From Marinifilum sp. D714 (lineage in GTDB: Bacteria; Bacteroidota; Bacteroidia; Bacteroidales; Marinifilaceae): a stretch of DNA of 64,000 nucleotides. Shown in pieces: positions 26,681-35,358 of this stretch. Under the pieces are notes generated by a model. The model was not told where the DNA came from. It did no database searches and saw only the letters and a program-made list of their open reading frames with translations. The stretch is from assembly GCF_030851345.1 (NCBI RefSeq), contig NZ_JALPNU010000003.1, positions 1-64,000 of the forward strand, in the 5' to 3' direction. Numbering within the stretch: position 1 is the stretch's first letter; each line of letters begins with the position of its first letter. Both the position numbers and the translations under genes were made by a program.

Positions 26681-27985
26681 ATGTGGAAAAGATTACCCCT
26701 TTATGTAAAAATACTAGTAGGAATGGCTTTAGGTATTGTTGCCGGAATGCTTGCTGTTTATTTTGATCTAACCAAATTCACTACAGACTGGATTAAACCA
26801 TGGGGTGCAATCTTTTTAAACCTCTTAAAATTAATAGCAGTTCCTCTAATATTTGTTTCATTGGTAAAGGGGATTTCAAGTCTTTCCAATATCTCCAAAC
26901 TCTCACGCATAGGGATAAAAACCATCTCACTTTATGTAATTTCTACAGTTATAGCTGTTAGTTTTGGGCTTTTACTTGTAAATAGTTTTGAACCAGGAAA
27001 CACCTTCCCAGAACACAAAAAAATTGAGCTACAGGAAAGATTTGGATCAGATATTAGCCTTAAGAAGAATCAAGCCGATCATATCAAGGAAGAATCTCCA
27101 CTTCAGTTTTTAGTTGACGTAGTACCAGACAATTTCTTCAAAGCAGCCACAGACAATACCAAAATGCTGCAAATCATATTCTTCGCCATTTTATTTGGGA
27201 TTGCAATGGTAAGTCTGGAAGAAAAAAAGGTAAAACCAGTAAAGGATTTTTTTGATGGAATAGATGCTATTATTCTCAAAATAATAGACATCATCATGCT
27301 TTTCGCACCATATGGAGTATTTGCATTAATTGCTGGATTAATTGTTGATTTTTCAGGTGATGCAGATCTTTTTACAGCATTGGGATGGTATGCAATTACG
27401 GTCATAGCAGGATTATTGATCATGATATTTTTAATTTATCCTTTATTCTTAAGAATTTTTACCCCAATAAAGTATACTGACTTCTACAAATCCATTTCTC
27501 CAGCTCAATTACTAGCTTTTTCGACCAGTTCCAGCGCAGCAACACTTCCTGTAACAATGGAATGTGTTGAGAATAAAATGGGGGTTTCAAATGAGGTTGC
27601 CAGTTTTGTTTTGCCTGTTGGCGTTACCATTAATATGGATGGTACTAGCTGTTATCAGGCTATTGCAGCGGTTTTTATTGCCCAGGTGTTTGGTGTACCA
27701 TTAGATATTTACGATCAGCTTTTAATTGTGGTAACAGCCACTTTGGCTTCAATTGGAACGCCTGGTGTACCAGGTGGTAGTATTGTAATGCTTATTATTG
27801 TCCTCACATCTGTTGGTATTCCTATTGAAGGTCTGGCATTAATACTTGGCATAGATAGACCATTAGATATGCTTAGAACGGTTGTAAATGTAACTGGAGA
27901 TGCCACCGTTTCGACAATTGTTGCGAAAACGGAAGGAAAATTAACTTACCCTCCACAAATAATCGCAGAAAAAGTAAAATCTTAA
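26681..27985 (+). CDS. Dicarboxylate/amino acid:cation symporter (DAACS family)
   Basis: A 434-residue inner-membrane transporter with about eight helices plus re-entrant loops. The signatures are the serine-rich loop FSTSSSAATLPVTMECVE near residue 285, NMDGTSCYQAIAAVFIAQ near residue 320 and the second hairpin GTPGVPGGSIVML. These match GltP/DctA-type Na+ or H+ symporters for glutamate, aspartate or C4-dicarboxylates. The exact substrate is not decided by what can be seen. Confidence 0.9.
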   Translation: MWKRLPLYVKILVGMALGIVAGMLAVYFDLTKFTTDWIKPWGAIFLNLLKLIAVPLIFVSLVKGISSLSNISKLSRIGIKTISLYVISTVIAVSFGLLLVNSFEPGNTFPEHKKIELQERFGSDISLKKNQADHIKEESPLQFLVDVVPDNFFKAATDNTKMLQIIFFAILFGIAMVSLEEKKVKPVKDFFDGIDAIILKIIDIIMLFAPYGVFALIAGLIVDFSGDADLFTALGWYAITVIAGLLIMIFLIYPLFLRIFTPIKYTDFYKSISPAQLLAFSTSSSAATLPVTMECVENKMGVSNEVASFVLPVGVTINMDGTSCYQAIAAVFIAQVFGVPLDIYDQLLIVVTATLASIGTPGVPGGSIVMLIIVLTSVGIPIEGLALILGIDRPLDMLRTVVNVTGDATVSTIVAKTEGKLTYPPQIIAEKVKS

Positions 27986-28024
27986 AATCCCTCACAAATA
28001 GAGTATTTAGGCTTATTGTTGTAT

Positions 28025-28032
28025 TAGCTTTG
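28025..28032 (+). promoter_or_regulatory. -7 box upstream of the FAS1 lipoprotein gene
   Basis: TAGCTTTG fits TAnnTTTG, 75 bp before the start codon. No clear -33 box at the usual distance. Confidence 0.4.
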
Positions 28033-28107
28033 TTTAATCTTTTACTATTTTGCTTGAACAAAAATCAATTGAATTTGTTTCCTGATTGAACCATTAAAAA
28101 AAATGAC

Positions 28108-29895
28108 ATGAATTTCAGGAATTACAAATTTAGTTTAGGATTATTTCTCCTAATGATCGCAGCAATAGTTAATGTTTCATGCGAAGACGATGACGATGAC
28201 ATGCCGAAACCAATGCCAATTAAAGAAAATATTGTTGACATTGTTATAGGTAATGATAACTTCTCAATTTTAGCTGCCGCTCTTACAAAGGCAGATTTAG
28301 TAGATGCTTTAAATGCCAATGGACCTTTTACAGTATTCGGTCCAACAAATGCAGCTTTTGAGCAATTGTTTATGGATTTGGGAGTTTCAGGTATTGATGA
28401 TTTGAGTGCTGAAGCTTTAACTCCAATTCTTTTATATCATGTATTGGGAATTCAAGCAAAATCAACAGATTTATCCAATGGGTATCTGGAAACACTAAAT
28501 ACATTTACTCCTGGGGATTATCCGATTAATTTACTTGTTAGTTTTGATTCGGGCGTAAAATTAAATAATAGTGCCAATGTTACCACCGCAGATGTTATGG
28601 CGTCCAATGGCGTTATTCACATCATAGACGAGGTTCTTCTTCCTCCTGATGTTGTTGATATAGCTATCGCAAATGCTACATTCTCACATTTAGTAGATGC
28701 GGTTATTAAAGCTGATTTAGTGGATGCACTTAAAGGAGATGGGCCATTTACGATTTTCGCTCCAACTGATACTGCTTTTGAGGCATTATTTGCCGATCTG
28801 GGCATAAATGGAATTCAAGATTTGTCAGCAGAAGATCTTACCCCAATTCTTACCTATCACGTTGTTTCAGGAAATGTTCGAGCAGCAGATGTTAGCACAG
28901 GTACAGTTTCGACCCTAAATACCGAAGCTGATCTTGAAATAGATGCTGATGGTAGTGGAGTTATTATCAACGGATCAAGTAATGTTATTGCTACTGATGT
29001 ACAAGGAACCAATGGAGTAATACATGTAATTGATAAAGTATTAATTCCTGGTGCAGAAGAGGAAGCACAGTCGATAGCAGATATTGCAGCAGCAAATAGC
29101 GATTTTTCTAGCCTGGTAGCAGCTCTTGACAAAGCAGGTCTTGTAGAAACAATGGATGGAGAAGGTACATTTACAGTTTTTGCACCAACCAATCAGGCTT
29201 TTCAGGATTTATTTAACAGCCTAGGTGTTTCAGGAATTGAGGATTTATCTGTTGAAACACTAACTCAAGTTCTACTTTATCATGTTTTAGGCAGTAAGGT
29301 AATGTCATCGGATATTAATCCAGGATATGTGGAAACACTTGCGACCAATAGTCCGGATATGGATCCTGTAATGTTACGATTAGACACTGATGATGGAGTG
29401 AAGTTAAACAAAGAAACAATGGTAACATCTGCAGATATTGAAGCATTTAATGGTGTTATTCACGTAATCGATATGGTTTTATTACCTCCTAATGTAGTTG
29501 ATATTGCAATTGCTAACGATAGCTTTAAGCATTTGGTAGCTGCAGTTGTTAAGGCTGATTTAGCTGGAACTTTAAGTGGAGATGGACCATTTACAATATT
29601 TGCTCCAACCGACGCAGCTTTTGAAGCACTTTTTGAAGCCATAGGCGTTGATGGAATTGACGACTTAAGTGCAGAAACTTTAACCCCAATTTTGCTTTAC
29701 CATGTTGTTTCCGGTAATGTAAGATCAGATCAGGTATCAACTGGCATGGTTGCAACTCTAAATGAAGGTAGTATGCTTGATATTGATACAAGTTCGGGCG
29801 TAACAATAAATGGAGATACCAACGTAACTGCAACAGATATTCAGGGAACTAACGGAGTAATTCATGTAATCAATAAAGTTTTATTGCCAGAATAA
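28108..29895 (+). CDS. Lipoprotein with four fasciclin (FAS1) domains
   Basis: 595 residues. A lipoprotein signal (lipobox NVSC near residue 26) leads into an Asp-rich linker. Four FAS1 domains of about 130-140 residues follow. Each has the H1 block FTVFAPTNxAF (or TIFAPTDxAF), the YHV block and the H2 block NGVIHVIDxVLLP. Domains 1 and 3 share a VLGxxxxSxDxxxGYxETL insert; domains 2 and 4 share VVSGNVRxxxVSTGxxxTLN. This indicates duplication of a two-domain unit. It is probably surface- or periplasm-exposed, with an adhesion-type role inferred from family only. Confidence 0.92.
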   Translation: MNFRNYKFSLGLFLLMIAAIVNVSCEDDDDDMPKPMPIKENIVDIVIGNDNFSILAAALTKADLVDALNANGPFTVFGPTNAAFEQLFMDLGVSGIDDLSAEALTPILLYHVLGIQAKSTDLSNGYLETLNTFTPGDYPINLLVSFDSGVKLNNSANVTTADVMASNGVIHIIDEVLLPPDVVDIAIANATFSHLVDAVIKADLVDALKGDGPFTIFAPTDTAFEALFADLGINGIQDLSAEDLTPILTYHVVSGNVRAADVSTGTVSTLNTEADLEIDADGSGVIINGSSNVIATDVQGTNGVIHVIDKVLIPGAEEEAQSIADIAAANSDFSSLVAALDKAGLVETMDGEGTFTVFAPTNQAFQDLFNSLGVSGIEDLSVETLTQVLLYHVLGSKVMSSDINPGYVETLATNSPDMDPVMLRLDTDDGVKLNKETMVTSADIEAFNGVIHVIDMVLLPPNVVDIAIANDSFKHLVAAVVKADLAGTLSGDGPFTIFAPTDAAFEALFEAIGVDGIDDLSAETLTPILLYHVVSGNVRSDQVSTGMVATLNEGSMLDIDTSSGVTINGDTNVTATDIQGTNGVIHVINKVLLPE

Positions 29896-29912
29896 CCTGT
29901 ATAATATACACT

Positions 29913-29949
29913 AAAACCTGCCATTTCATGCAGGTTTTAGTTTTTTTGA
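29913..29949 (+). terminator. Terminator of the FAS1 lipoprotein gene
   Basis: Perfect 9-bp stem AAAACCTGC (29913-29921) and GCAGGTTTT (29930-29938), followed by AGTTTTTTTG. Confidence 0.85.
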
Positions 29950-30007
29950 TTAGATTTAATAATTATTAAAAGGAGTGGATTTAAAATCTTCTCACCAATT
30001 GAAAAAT

Positions 30008-30889
30008 ATGAGTAAATATTCCATAAAAGATCTTGAAAAAATAACAGGAGTAAAAGCTCACACCATTAGAATATGGGAGAGAAGGTATGGTATTATTCAG
30101 CCAGAAAGAAGCAAAACCAATATTCGTTCTTATTCTGATAGTGATCTTCGTAAACTGCTCAATATTTCAATGCTTAATTCATCAGGAATTAAGATTTCCC
30201 ATCTAGCTAAATTAAGCAGTATTGATCTTGAAGCTAAGATTTTAGAGTTATCAAGATCAAATAAAAGTATCGGATTTCACATAGAGAAACTTACACTTGC
30301 AACCGTAAATTTTAATGAAGAGTTGTTTGAGTCTATCTTATCCAAATGTGTACTCGAAAGTGGAATGGAATCAACCATTACAGAAGTACTTTTTCCATTT
30401 TTCGAAAGGATAGGAGTGCTTTGGCAAGTTGGCTCAATCAGTCCGGCTCAGGAACACTTTATTTCAAATTTAATTAGACAAAAATTATTTGCATCCATCG
30501 ATTCTCTTTCAGGAAAGTCAGTTGAAGGTGCTTCGAAAGCATTGATATACTTAAAGGAAGGTGAGTTGCATGAAGTCGGGATTCTATTCTATAATTATAT
30601 ACTAAGAAGAAATGGATTCAGTACACTTTATCTTGGACAAGATCTGCCATTTAAGGATTTGGTAAGTGCAGTAAATGATTACAATCCTGATTATATTATC
30701 AGCTCTTTCATTTCGCCAATTAATGCAGAGGATATTAACGTTTACTTGTTAAGTATGGAAAAATCCTTTAAAGGTATAGAGCTAATGGTCACAGGACTAC
30801 AGCTTAAGCAAGATGGAGTAGAAGTGCCAGATTCCATGAAGTTGATTACATCTCCTCAAAAATTTAAAGAGCTACTTCAATTGAAGTAA
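30008..30889 (+). CDS. MerR-family regulator with B12-binding domain (CarH/LitR-like)
   Basis: 293 residues from ATG 30008; an upstream in-frame GTG at 29975 is less likely. Residues 4-70 form a MerR winged helix (YSIKDLEKITGVKAHTIRIW). The B12-cap helix bundle carries W139-x9-E149-H150 (LWQVGSISPAQEHF). The Rossmann-like B12-binding domain has E186-x-H188-x-x-G191 (EGELHEVG) followed by LYLGQDLPFKDL. W-x9-EH plus ExHxxG is the signature of adenosylcobalamin-dependent light sensors that release DNA on illumination. An ECF sigma gene follows, as in Bacteroidota light-response modules. The targets are not visible here. Confidence 0.85.
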   Translation: MSKYSIKDLEKITGVKAHTIRIWERRYGIIQPERSKTNIRSYSDSDLRKLLNISMLNSSGIKISHLAKLSSIDLEAKILELSRSNKSIGFHIEKLTLATVNFNEELFESILSKCVLESGMESTITEVLFPFFERIGVLWQVGSISPAQEHFISNLIRQKLFASIDSLSGKSVEGASKALIYLKEGELHEVGILFYNYILRRNGFSTLYLGQDLPFKDLVSAVNDYNPDYIISSFISPINAEDINVYLLSMEKSFKGIELMVTGLQLKQDGVEVPDSMKLITSPQKFKELLQLK

Positions 30890-30936
30890 ATAAAAGACTC
30901 TCCGGTCTTATTTAGAAAAACTAATATAAAATTGCC

Positions 30937-30972
30937 AAAAGCCTTTCATTTAAAAGAATGTAGGCTTTTTTT
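30937..30972 (+). terminator. Terminator of the MerR regulator gene
   Basis: Stem AAAAGCCT (30937-30944) and AGGCTTTT (30962-30969), extended inside by CATT/AATG, followed by Ts. It separates the regulator from the sigma factor gene. Confidence 0.75.
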
Positions 30973-31074
30973 ATTTAGAATCAGAGGCTGTTATTAAAGT
31001 TCTGTTTAAGGATTGATTGATTTTTGTCTAATCTTTTTGTATTTTTATTAGACAAAACAACAGGAGGTACAATC

Positions 31075-31569
31075 ATGACAACAATAGAATTTAATAATAC
31101 GATCGTTAATTTAGAAGAGCAACTTAGAGTTTATGCTTACAGATTAACTAACAACAGAGAAGATGCATTGGATTTATGCCAGGAAACCGTTTTGAAGGCT
31201 TTCATATACAAAGCGAAATTTAGCCATAACAATCTTAAAGCTTGGCTCTATACAATTATGAAGAACTTGTTCATAAATGCATATAGAAAGAAGTTAAAAC
31301 AACGTGAGTGGATGGCTCATGAAACAAACAACAATCTTGGAAAAATGAATGTAAGTTTTGACAATCCATATTCTACACAAAATTATAAGGATATCATGAA
31401 GGAACTAAACAAATTGGAAGAATCACTACGTACACCTTTTAAAATGTTTTTAGAGGGATTCAAATATCGTGAAATTGCTGAACATGCAAATTTACCAATT
31501 GGCACCATTAAAAGTAGAATATTCCAGGGGCGTAAAATTTTAGCTGAACAATTGGCTGACTACTCATAA
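31075..31569 (+). CDS. ECF-type RNA polymerase sigma factor
   Basis: 164 residues from ATG 31075 (MTTIEFNNTI); the longer frame from TTG 31024 adds an implausible extension. Region 2 is LRVYAYRLTNNREDALDLCQETVLKAF with AWLYTIMKNLFINAYRK. Region 4 is PFKMFLEGFKYREIAEHANLPIGTIKSRIFQGRKIL. No anti-sigma gene is adjacent. AGGAGGT lies close before the ATG, unusual in this phylum where Shine-Dalgarno sites are rare. It sits downstream of the B12-type MerR gene and could be its target. Confidence 0.9.
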   Translation: MTTIEFNNTIVNLEEQLRVYAYRLTNNREDALDLCQETVLKAFIYKAKFSHNNLKAWLYTIMKNLFINAYRKKLKQREWMAHETNNNLGKMNVSFDNPYSTQNYKDIMKELNKLEESLRTPFKMFLEGFKYREIAEHANLPIGTIKSRIFQGRKILAEQLADYS

Positions 31570-31619
31570 GTGCCATCAAGTTTTATCCATTTTTAAATGA
31601 TAAATTAATCGGGGTTTAT

Positions 31620-31627
31620 TACCTTTG
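31620..31627 (+). promoter_or_regulatory. -7 box upstream of the 95-aa protein gene
   Basis: TACCTTTG fits TAnnTTTG. It sits inside an inverted repeat with arms ATCGGGGTTT (31608-31617 region) and AAACCCGAT (31646-31654), which could be an operator. Confidence 0.45.
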
Positions 31628-31676
31628 TTCTCGATCAGAGGGAAAAAACCCGATTTATTCATCAAAAACGATTAAG

Positions 31677-31964
31677 ATGGCTAGTAGAAGACGCTTAAAA
31701 AAAGACATTGATTATCTTTGTTTTGAGGTTATTTCAGATTGTTATAACTACAATTATTTGCACCCGGAAAACAAGGAGCAGGTAATGGATATCATCAAGG
31801 ATACTATTATTGCAAGAAATAATTTAATTGCAAGAGTTAATCATCCTGATGGAAAAGATAATCCTAAAATGGTAAAGGCATATTACAAGTCAATTTTTAA
31901 CGACTTGATTAAGAATGTAGATGAATCATTTACCAGATTAAGCACCTTAATTAAGGAAAAGTAA
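31677..31964 (+). CDS. Small conserved-looking basic protein of unknown function
   Basis: 95 residues, probably all helical and soluble, starting MASRRRLKKDIDYLCFEVI. It has a YNYLHPENKEQ turn and a long C-terminal helix, with no signal peptide or membrane segment. It was not matched to a named family. Good codon character, its own -7 box and a terminator right after it support a real single gene. Confidence 0.65.
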   Translation: MASRRRLKKDIDYLCFEVISDCYNYNYLHPENKEQVMDIIKDTIIARNNLIARVNHPDGKDNPKMVKAYYKSIFNDLIKNVDESFTRLSTLIKEK

Positions 31965-31987
31965 TTTCCAAAATTAGATATTTTAAT

Positions 31988-32014
31988 AGCTTTGCATTTT
32001 GCAAAGCTTTTTTT
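31988..32014 (+). terminator. Terminator directly abutting the ygjP-like start codon
   Basis: Perfect 9-bp stem AGCTTTGCA (31988-31996) and TGCAAAGCT (32000-32008) followed by a T-run that ends at the ATG at 32015. Confidence 0.8.
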
Positions 32015-32737
32015 ATGCCTACAGAAAAAATCATCTATATTAAAGACATTGGCGAAGTTGCACTAAGAACTGATAAGCGTTTCAAGCGGTTATCAATTCG
32101 TATGGCTCCAACAAAAGGAATTTGGATAAATGTTCCGGATGGCATTTCAATCAAGGAAGCCATAAAATTTGCTGAAGAAAACAAGGCATGGATTATTCAA
32201 GCCAAACAAAAGAAAGATGCCAGGGAAAGTCAGCAAACCATTTTCGATCAGGATACCAAATTTAAAACCAAATACCACGAGCTAAGAATTACTCAGGTAA
32301 CTACCAAGTCTTATTCTTCGAAACTTAATAATGGCATACTTGAGGTAATGTATCCTGTAGGAATGGAAATTATTAATACGGACTTGCAAGAGTTCATTAG
32401 AAAATCAATCATTGAAACTCTTCGGCGCGAAGCAAAATACTATTTGCCTAAAAGGATAGAATTTCTTGCGAAACAACATGGATTTAAGTACCATTCCGTA
32501 CAAATTAAGAATACCAAAAGCCGATGGGGATCTTGTTCTCATGATAATAAAATCAATTTAAGTTTGCATTTAATGCGTTTGCCAGAAGAATTATCGGATA
32601 TGGTTATCCTCCACGAATTGTGTCATACAGTTGTTAAAAACCATTCCATCCAATTCTGGGAACTTTTAGCAAGTCATTGCCCCAATCTTGCGGAAAAGAA
32701 AAATAGAATCAAGAAACACTCTATAAACATCATATAA
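32015..32737 (+). CDS. YgjP-like zinc metallopeptidase domain protein (DUF45)
   Basis: A 240-residue protein of the YgjP/DUF45 family. The zinc motif is H200-E-L-C-H204 (VILHELCHTVV), with the third ligand in NHSIQFWELLASHCP. Upstream, KNTKSRWGSCSHDNKINLSLHLMRLP is the family hallmark. The family is often linked to restriction or DNA-processing loci, but none is adjacent here. The start codon immediately follows a terminator T-run. Its stop touches the ATG of the next gene (coupled). Confidence 0.88.
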   Translation: MPTEKIIYIKDIGEVALRTDKRFKRLSIRMAPTKGIWINVPDGISIKEAIKFAEENKAWIIQAKQKKDARESQQTIFDQDTKFKTKYHELRITQVTTKSYSSKLNNGILEVMYPVGMEIINTDLQEFIRKSIIETLRREAKYYLPKRIEFLAKQHGFKYHSVQIKNTKSRWGSCSHDNKINLSLHLMRLPEELSDMVILHELCHTVVKNHSIQFWELLASHCPNLAEKKNRIKKHSINII

Positions 32738-33091
32738 ATGAGTACAGAATTATATATCGTAATAGGACTATGCGTATTTGCCTTTCTTGTGGGTAGTCGA
32801 TTAAAAAAAGCATTGAAAACACCACAAAGTAAATCGAAGCATCAAAAAAAGAAAAACCATGTCAAAAAAAAGGAGTTGTCACCAAAGCAAATAAAACTCC
32901 GACGGATATTTACAATTGCAATGCTGGTTTTGGTTTTTGGACTTTTGATCTTCATGATTCCAGCATTATCAAGAGATATTTTAACATCCAATGGGAGTGT
33001 AACAGAAAACCTTATTTTAAGAATTTTAATTGTAGGATTCTCAATTTATATTCTTTTTATGGGATATGTAAAGATAAGAAAGTCGAAATAG
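32738..33091 (+). CDS. Small membrane protein of unknown function
   Basis: 117 residues. An N-terminal helix (about 3-20), a strongly basic stretch (KHQKKKNHVKKKELSPKQIK, about 37-56), then two membrane helices (about 58-78 and 95-113) give three membrane segments. No family was recognised. It begins at the base after the ygjP-like stop, so the two form an operon. Confidence 0.65.
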   Translation: MSTELYIVIGLCVFAFLVGSRLKKALKTPQSKSKHQKKKNHVKKKELSPKQIKLRRIFTIAMLVLVFGLLIFMIPALSRDILTSNGSVTENLILRILIVGFSIYILFMGYVKIRKSK

Positions 33092-33104
33092 GCTTTCTTA
33101 TCTT
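33071..33104 (+). repeat. 12-bp inverted repeat at the end of the operon
   Basis: AAGATAAGAAAG (33071-33082) and CTTTCTTATCTT (33093-33104) form a perfect 12-bp stem overlapping the stop codon. No T-run follows, so it may be an mRNA 3'-end stabiliser or a weak terminator. Confidence 0.55.
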
Positions 33105-33314
33105 GCAAACACCATTTTTCCTCTAGATTTTAGCAATAATTATTTTGCTATTTACACTTGCATCTGATTCAATTACTGAGCATTGTCAACAATTCTTACC
33201 ATTTTTAAGCTCCTTAGCTTGTAATTTTTGTAAACAATCAGACCATTTTGATTGAAAAAATACAATTGTCAATCCATTTCGAGTAAACAAAAGCATTTTT
33301 TTCTCATATTATTT

Positions 33315-33343
33315 GTTTACATCATTAAATTAATGTTGTAAAC
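33315..33343. repeat. 29-bp near-perfect palindrome with GTTTACA/TGTAAAC ends
   Basis: The outer arms GTTTACA and TGTAAAC are perfect. The inner part CATTAA/TTAATG also pairs, so only the centre and one symmetric position pair deviate. It is the best single operator candidate in the TGTAA-rich region. Confidence 0.55.
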
Positions 33344-34024
33344 TGAAATCGGAGTTAAATCCAGTTTTCAAAAATTGAATATTTACATGTGTAGTTTATA
33401 GTTGTAACTAAGTTGTCTGTTTCGTATCCAAACTATTGTTCATTCTCAATTGCTTTTTGTATACACATTTCAAATGTATTATATCATTTAAATATAGGTT
33501 ACAAATCTAATAGTAGTTGATACTTAAGCACATTGGATTCTAGTAACCAGACTTTTACGGATTTGTATTACATCATTACTTTAATTATTTAGTTTACAAT
33601 ACTATAAAACTGTGTGTGTATGGATGATAATTGTAAAATACTAGTCGTTATAATATTGTAATTCAATGTTTTATGAGCTTTAATTGATTTAAAAATCGAA
33701 TAGTATTTCAATCAAACAGGCCGAACTAGTGTTGATTCTTGTTATATTTCTAATAAATACATTTGTAAATAAATCCTAATGAGCTGCAGTACTGTAATTT
33801 AGATCGACAATGGCTATATTTATAGTATTATATACTCTTTTTGTTTAGGTAATGGTTAATGGATGCTATTTATTTTAAGAAGCCTTTTCAAGTCTATGTA
33901 TACAGAAATTAGGAGCTTAACGCATTTAGAAATGTAATCTACAATTGTAATTAATAATTGTAACTGTTTAAATTACCTATTTACATGCATAAATTACATA
34001 AGTAACACGGATTTAAATTTCTTA

Positions 34025-34055
34025 TTTGATTTTTGTAAATTTTATTTTACCTTTG
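34025..34055 (+). promoter_or_regulatory. Promoter of the XRE regulator gene
   Basis: TTTG (34025-34028), exactly 19 nt, TACCTTTG (34048-34055): a full Bacteroidota consensus promoter. TGTAA words lie between the boxes and again near 34079, where bound protein could block transcription. Confidence 0.7.
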
Positions 34056-34094
34056 TATCGATAGACACAATTAACATCTGTAAAATATCAACCT

Positions 34095-34532
34095 ATGAAA
34101 GATAGAATCGTTCAATTAATTAACAGTGAAGGTTTAACATCTTCTAAATTTGCTGATACAATTGGTGTACAACGCTCTAGTATATCTCATATATTATCAG
34201 GCAGAAACAAACCAAGCCTTGATTTTGTACAAAAAATAAGACGTTCCTTCCCTCATGTTAACATTGATTGGATTATTTTTGGAGAAGGTGAAATGTACAC
34301 ATCACAAGACCCTGCTAAACTTTTCGAGAATGAGATGATTCAGTTTGAAAAGGAAGAAGAAACACCTAATATCACTCCACAACCACCCAAACTAAAAAAG
34401 GAATCGTCTAATAAGGCTGTTAATCAGCCTGAATCCTTCTCAGAAATGAACGTATTCGTTCCTGGTAAACAAATAGAAAAGGTAGTTGTGTTTTATACTG
34501 ATAAAACTTTTAGGGAATACAACCCATCTTAA
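34095..34532 (+). CDS. XRE-family helix-turn-helix regulator
   Basis: 145 residues. The N-terminal lambda-repressor-like HTH (about 1-62) includes TSSKFADTIGVQRSSISHILSGRNKPS and the following NIDWIIFGEGEMY. A polar linker then leads to a short C-terminal segment (VFVPGKQIEKVVVFYTDKTFREY). There is no peptidase or sensor domain. Preceded by a 1-kb region full of TGTAA/TTACA sites, it is probably autoregulated. pyrK follows 61 bp downstream but has no obvious functional link. Confidence 0.85.
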   Translation: MKDRIVQLINSEGLTSSKFADTIGVQRSSISHILSGRNKPSLDFVQKIRRSFPHVNIDWIIFGEGEMYTSQDPAKLFENEMIQFEKEEETPNITPQPPKLKKESSNKAVNQPESFSEMNVFVPGKQIEKVVVFYTDKTFREYNPS

Positions 34533-34593
34533 GCATTTTTTAAATTATCTTTGCCTGGATTTATTCTTAACAGATATAATATTGCTAGGCACC

Positions 34594-35358
34594 ATGAAAA
34601 AATTAGTACAAGACTTTGAGGTACTACAAAGAAAAGAGCTGAACGATGAGCATTTTGTGCTGGATGTAAAGGCTTTAGAGCCACTTCCGGAAATACGTCC
34701 AGGACAATTTGTAAACGTTTTGGTAAAAGACTCCAACACAACCTTCCTTAGAAGACCATTATCGATCCATTTTGTAGATTATGAGCACAATACAATTAGC
34801 TTATACATCAAAAAAATTGGTGATGGAACCAAAAAATTGGGCAATCTTAAAGAAGGTGATTCATTAAACATTGTTTATCCATTGGGTAATCAATATTCCA
34901 TTCCAAATAATGCCAATACATTACTTGTTGGTGGCGGTTGTGGTGTAGCTCCCTTGCTATATCTTGCAAAACACCTAAAAGAAGCAGGTAATAATGTAAC
35001 TACCCTTCTTGGTGTTAGATCGGAAAAAGATGCCGTAGAGCTTGATGCTTATAAAGAATACGGTAACATCCTGGTTACTACAGAAGATGGTTCCTTTGGT
35101 GAAAAAGGATACCCAACCCAACACTCTGTATTGGAAAAAGAAAAGTTTGATTACGTATTTACATGCGGTCCAGAGCCAATGATGAAAGCCGTTGCGGCAT
35201 ATTCTGTACAAAAGAACATCCCTTGCGAGGTGTCGCTTGAAAACACTATGGCATGTGGATTTGGCGCTTGCTTATGCTGCATAACTGAGACAACAGAAGG
35301 TAATAAATGTACTTGTACCGAAGGACCGGTATTCAATATAAACGATCTGAAATGGTAA
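34594..35358 (+). CDS. pyrK: Dihydroorotate dehydrogenase electron transfer subunit PyrK
   Basis: 254 residues from ATG 34594; the upstream extension from 34486 overlaps the XRE gene and is rejected. The FAD-binding motif is [11 protein letters not shown], the NAD-binding block [15 protein letters not shown], and the C-terminal 2Fe-2S cysteines are in [12 protein letters not shown] and [11 protein letters not shown]. It partners PyrD type 1B to pass electrons from dihydroorotate to NAD+. It overlaps pyrD by 7 bp. Confidence 0.94.
   Translation: MKKLVQDFEVLQRKELNDEHFVLDVKALEPLPEIRPGQFVNVLVKDSNTTFLRRPLSIHFVDYEHNTISLYIKKIGDGTKKLGNLKEGDSLNIVYPLGNQYSIPNNANTLLVGGGCGVAPLLYLAKHLKEAGNNVTTLLGVRSEKDAVELDAYKEYGNILVTTEDGSFGEKGYPTQHSVLEKEKFDYVFTCGPEPMMKAVAAYSVQKNIPCEVSLENTMACGFGACLCCITETTEGNKCTCTEGPVFNINDLKW

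Larger units (their letters stand above)
33150..34090. promoter_or_regulatory. 1-kb gene-free region dense in TGTAA/TTACA words
   Basis: No ORF with coding character lies between 33092 and 34094. About 21 copies of TGTAA or its complement TTACA were counted by eye; roughly 4-5 are expected for this base composition. Several form dyads or close direct repeats: 33315-33343, TACAATTGTA at 33940-33949, and ATTGTAA twice 13 bp apart at 33944 and 33957. The region ends at the promoter of an XRE regulator gene, so it may be a multi-site operator for that protein. Other uses cannot be excluded. Confidence 0.45.

Noticed and set aside
31024-31074. TTG-started extension of the sigma factor
   Set aside because: The extension is hydrophobic and unlike sigma factors; ATG 31075 follows an AGGAGGT and gives a normal start.
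34486-34593. Extended N-terminus of PyrK overlapping the XRE gene
   Set aside because: Residues do not resemble PyrK, and ATG 34594 gives the normal family start.
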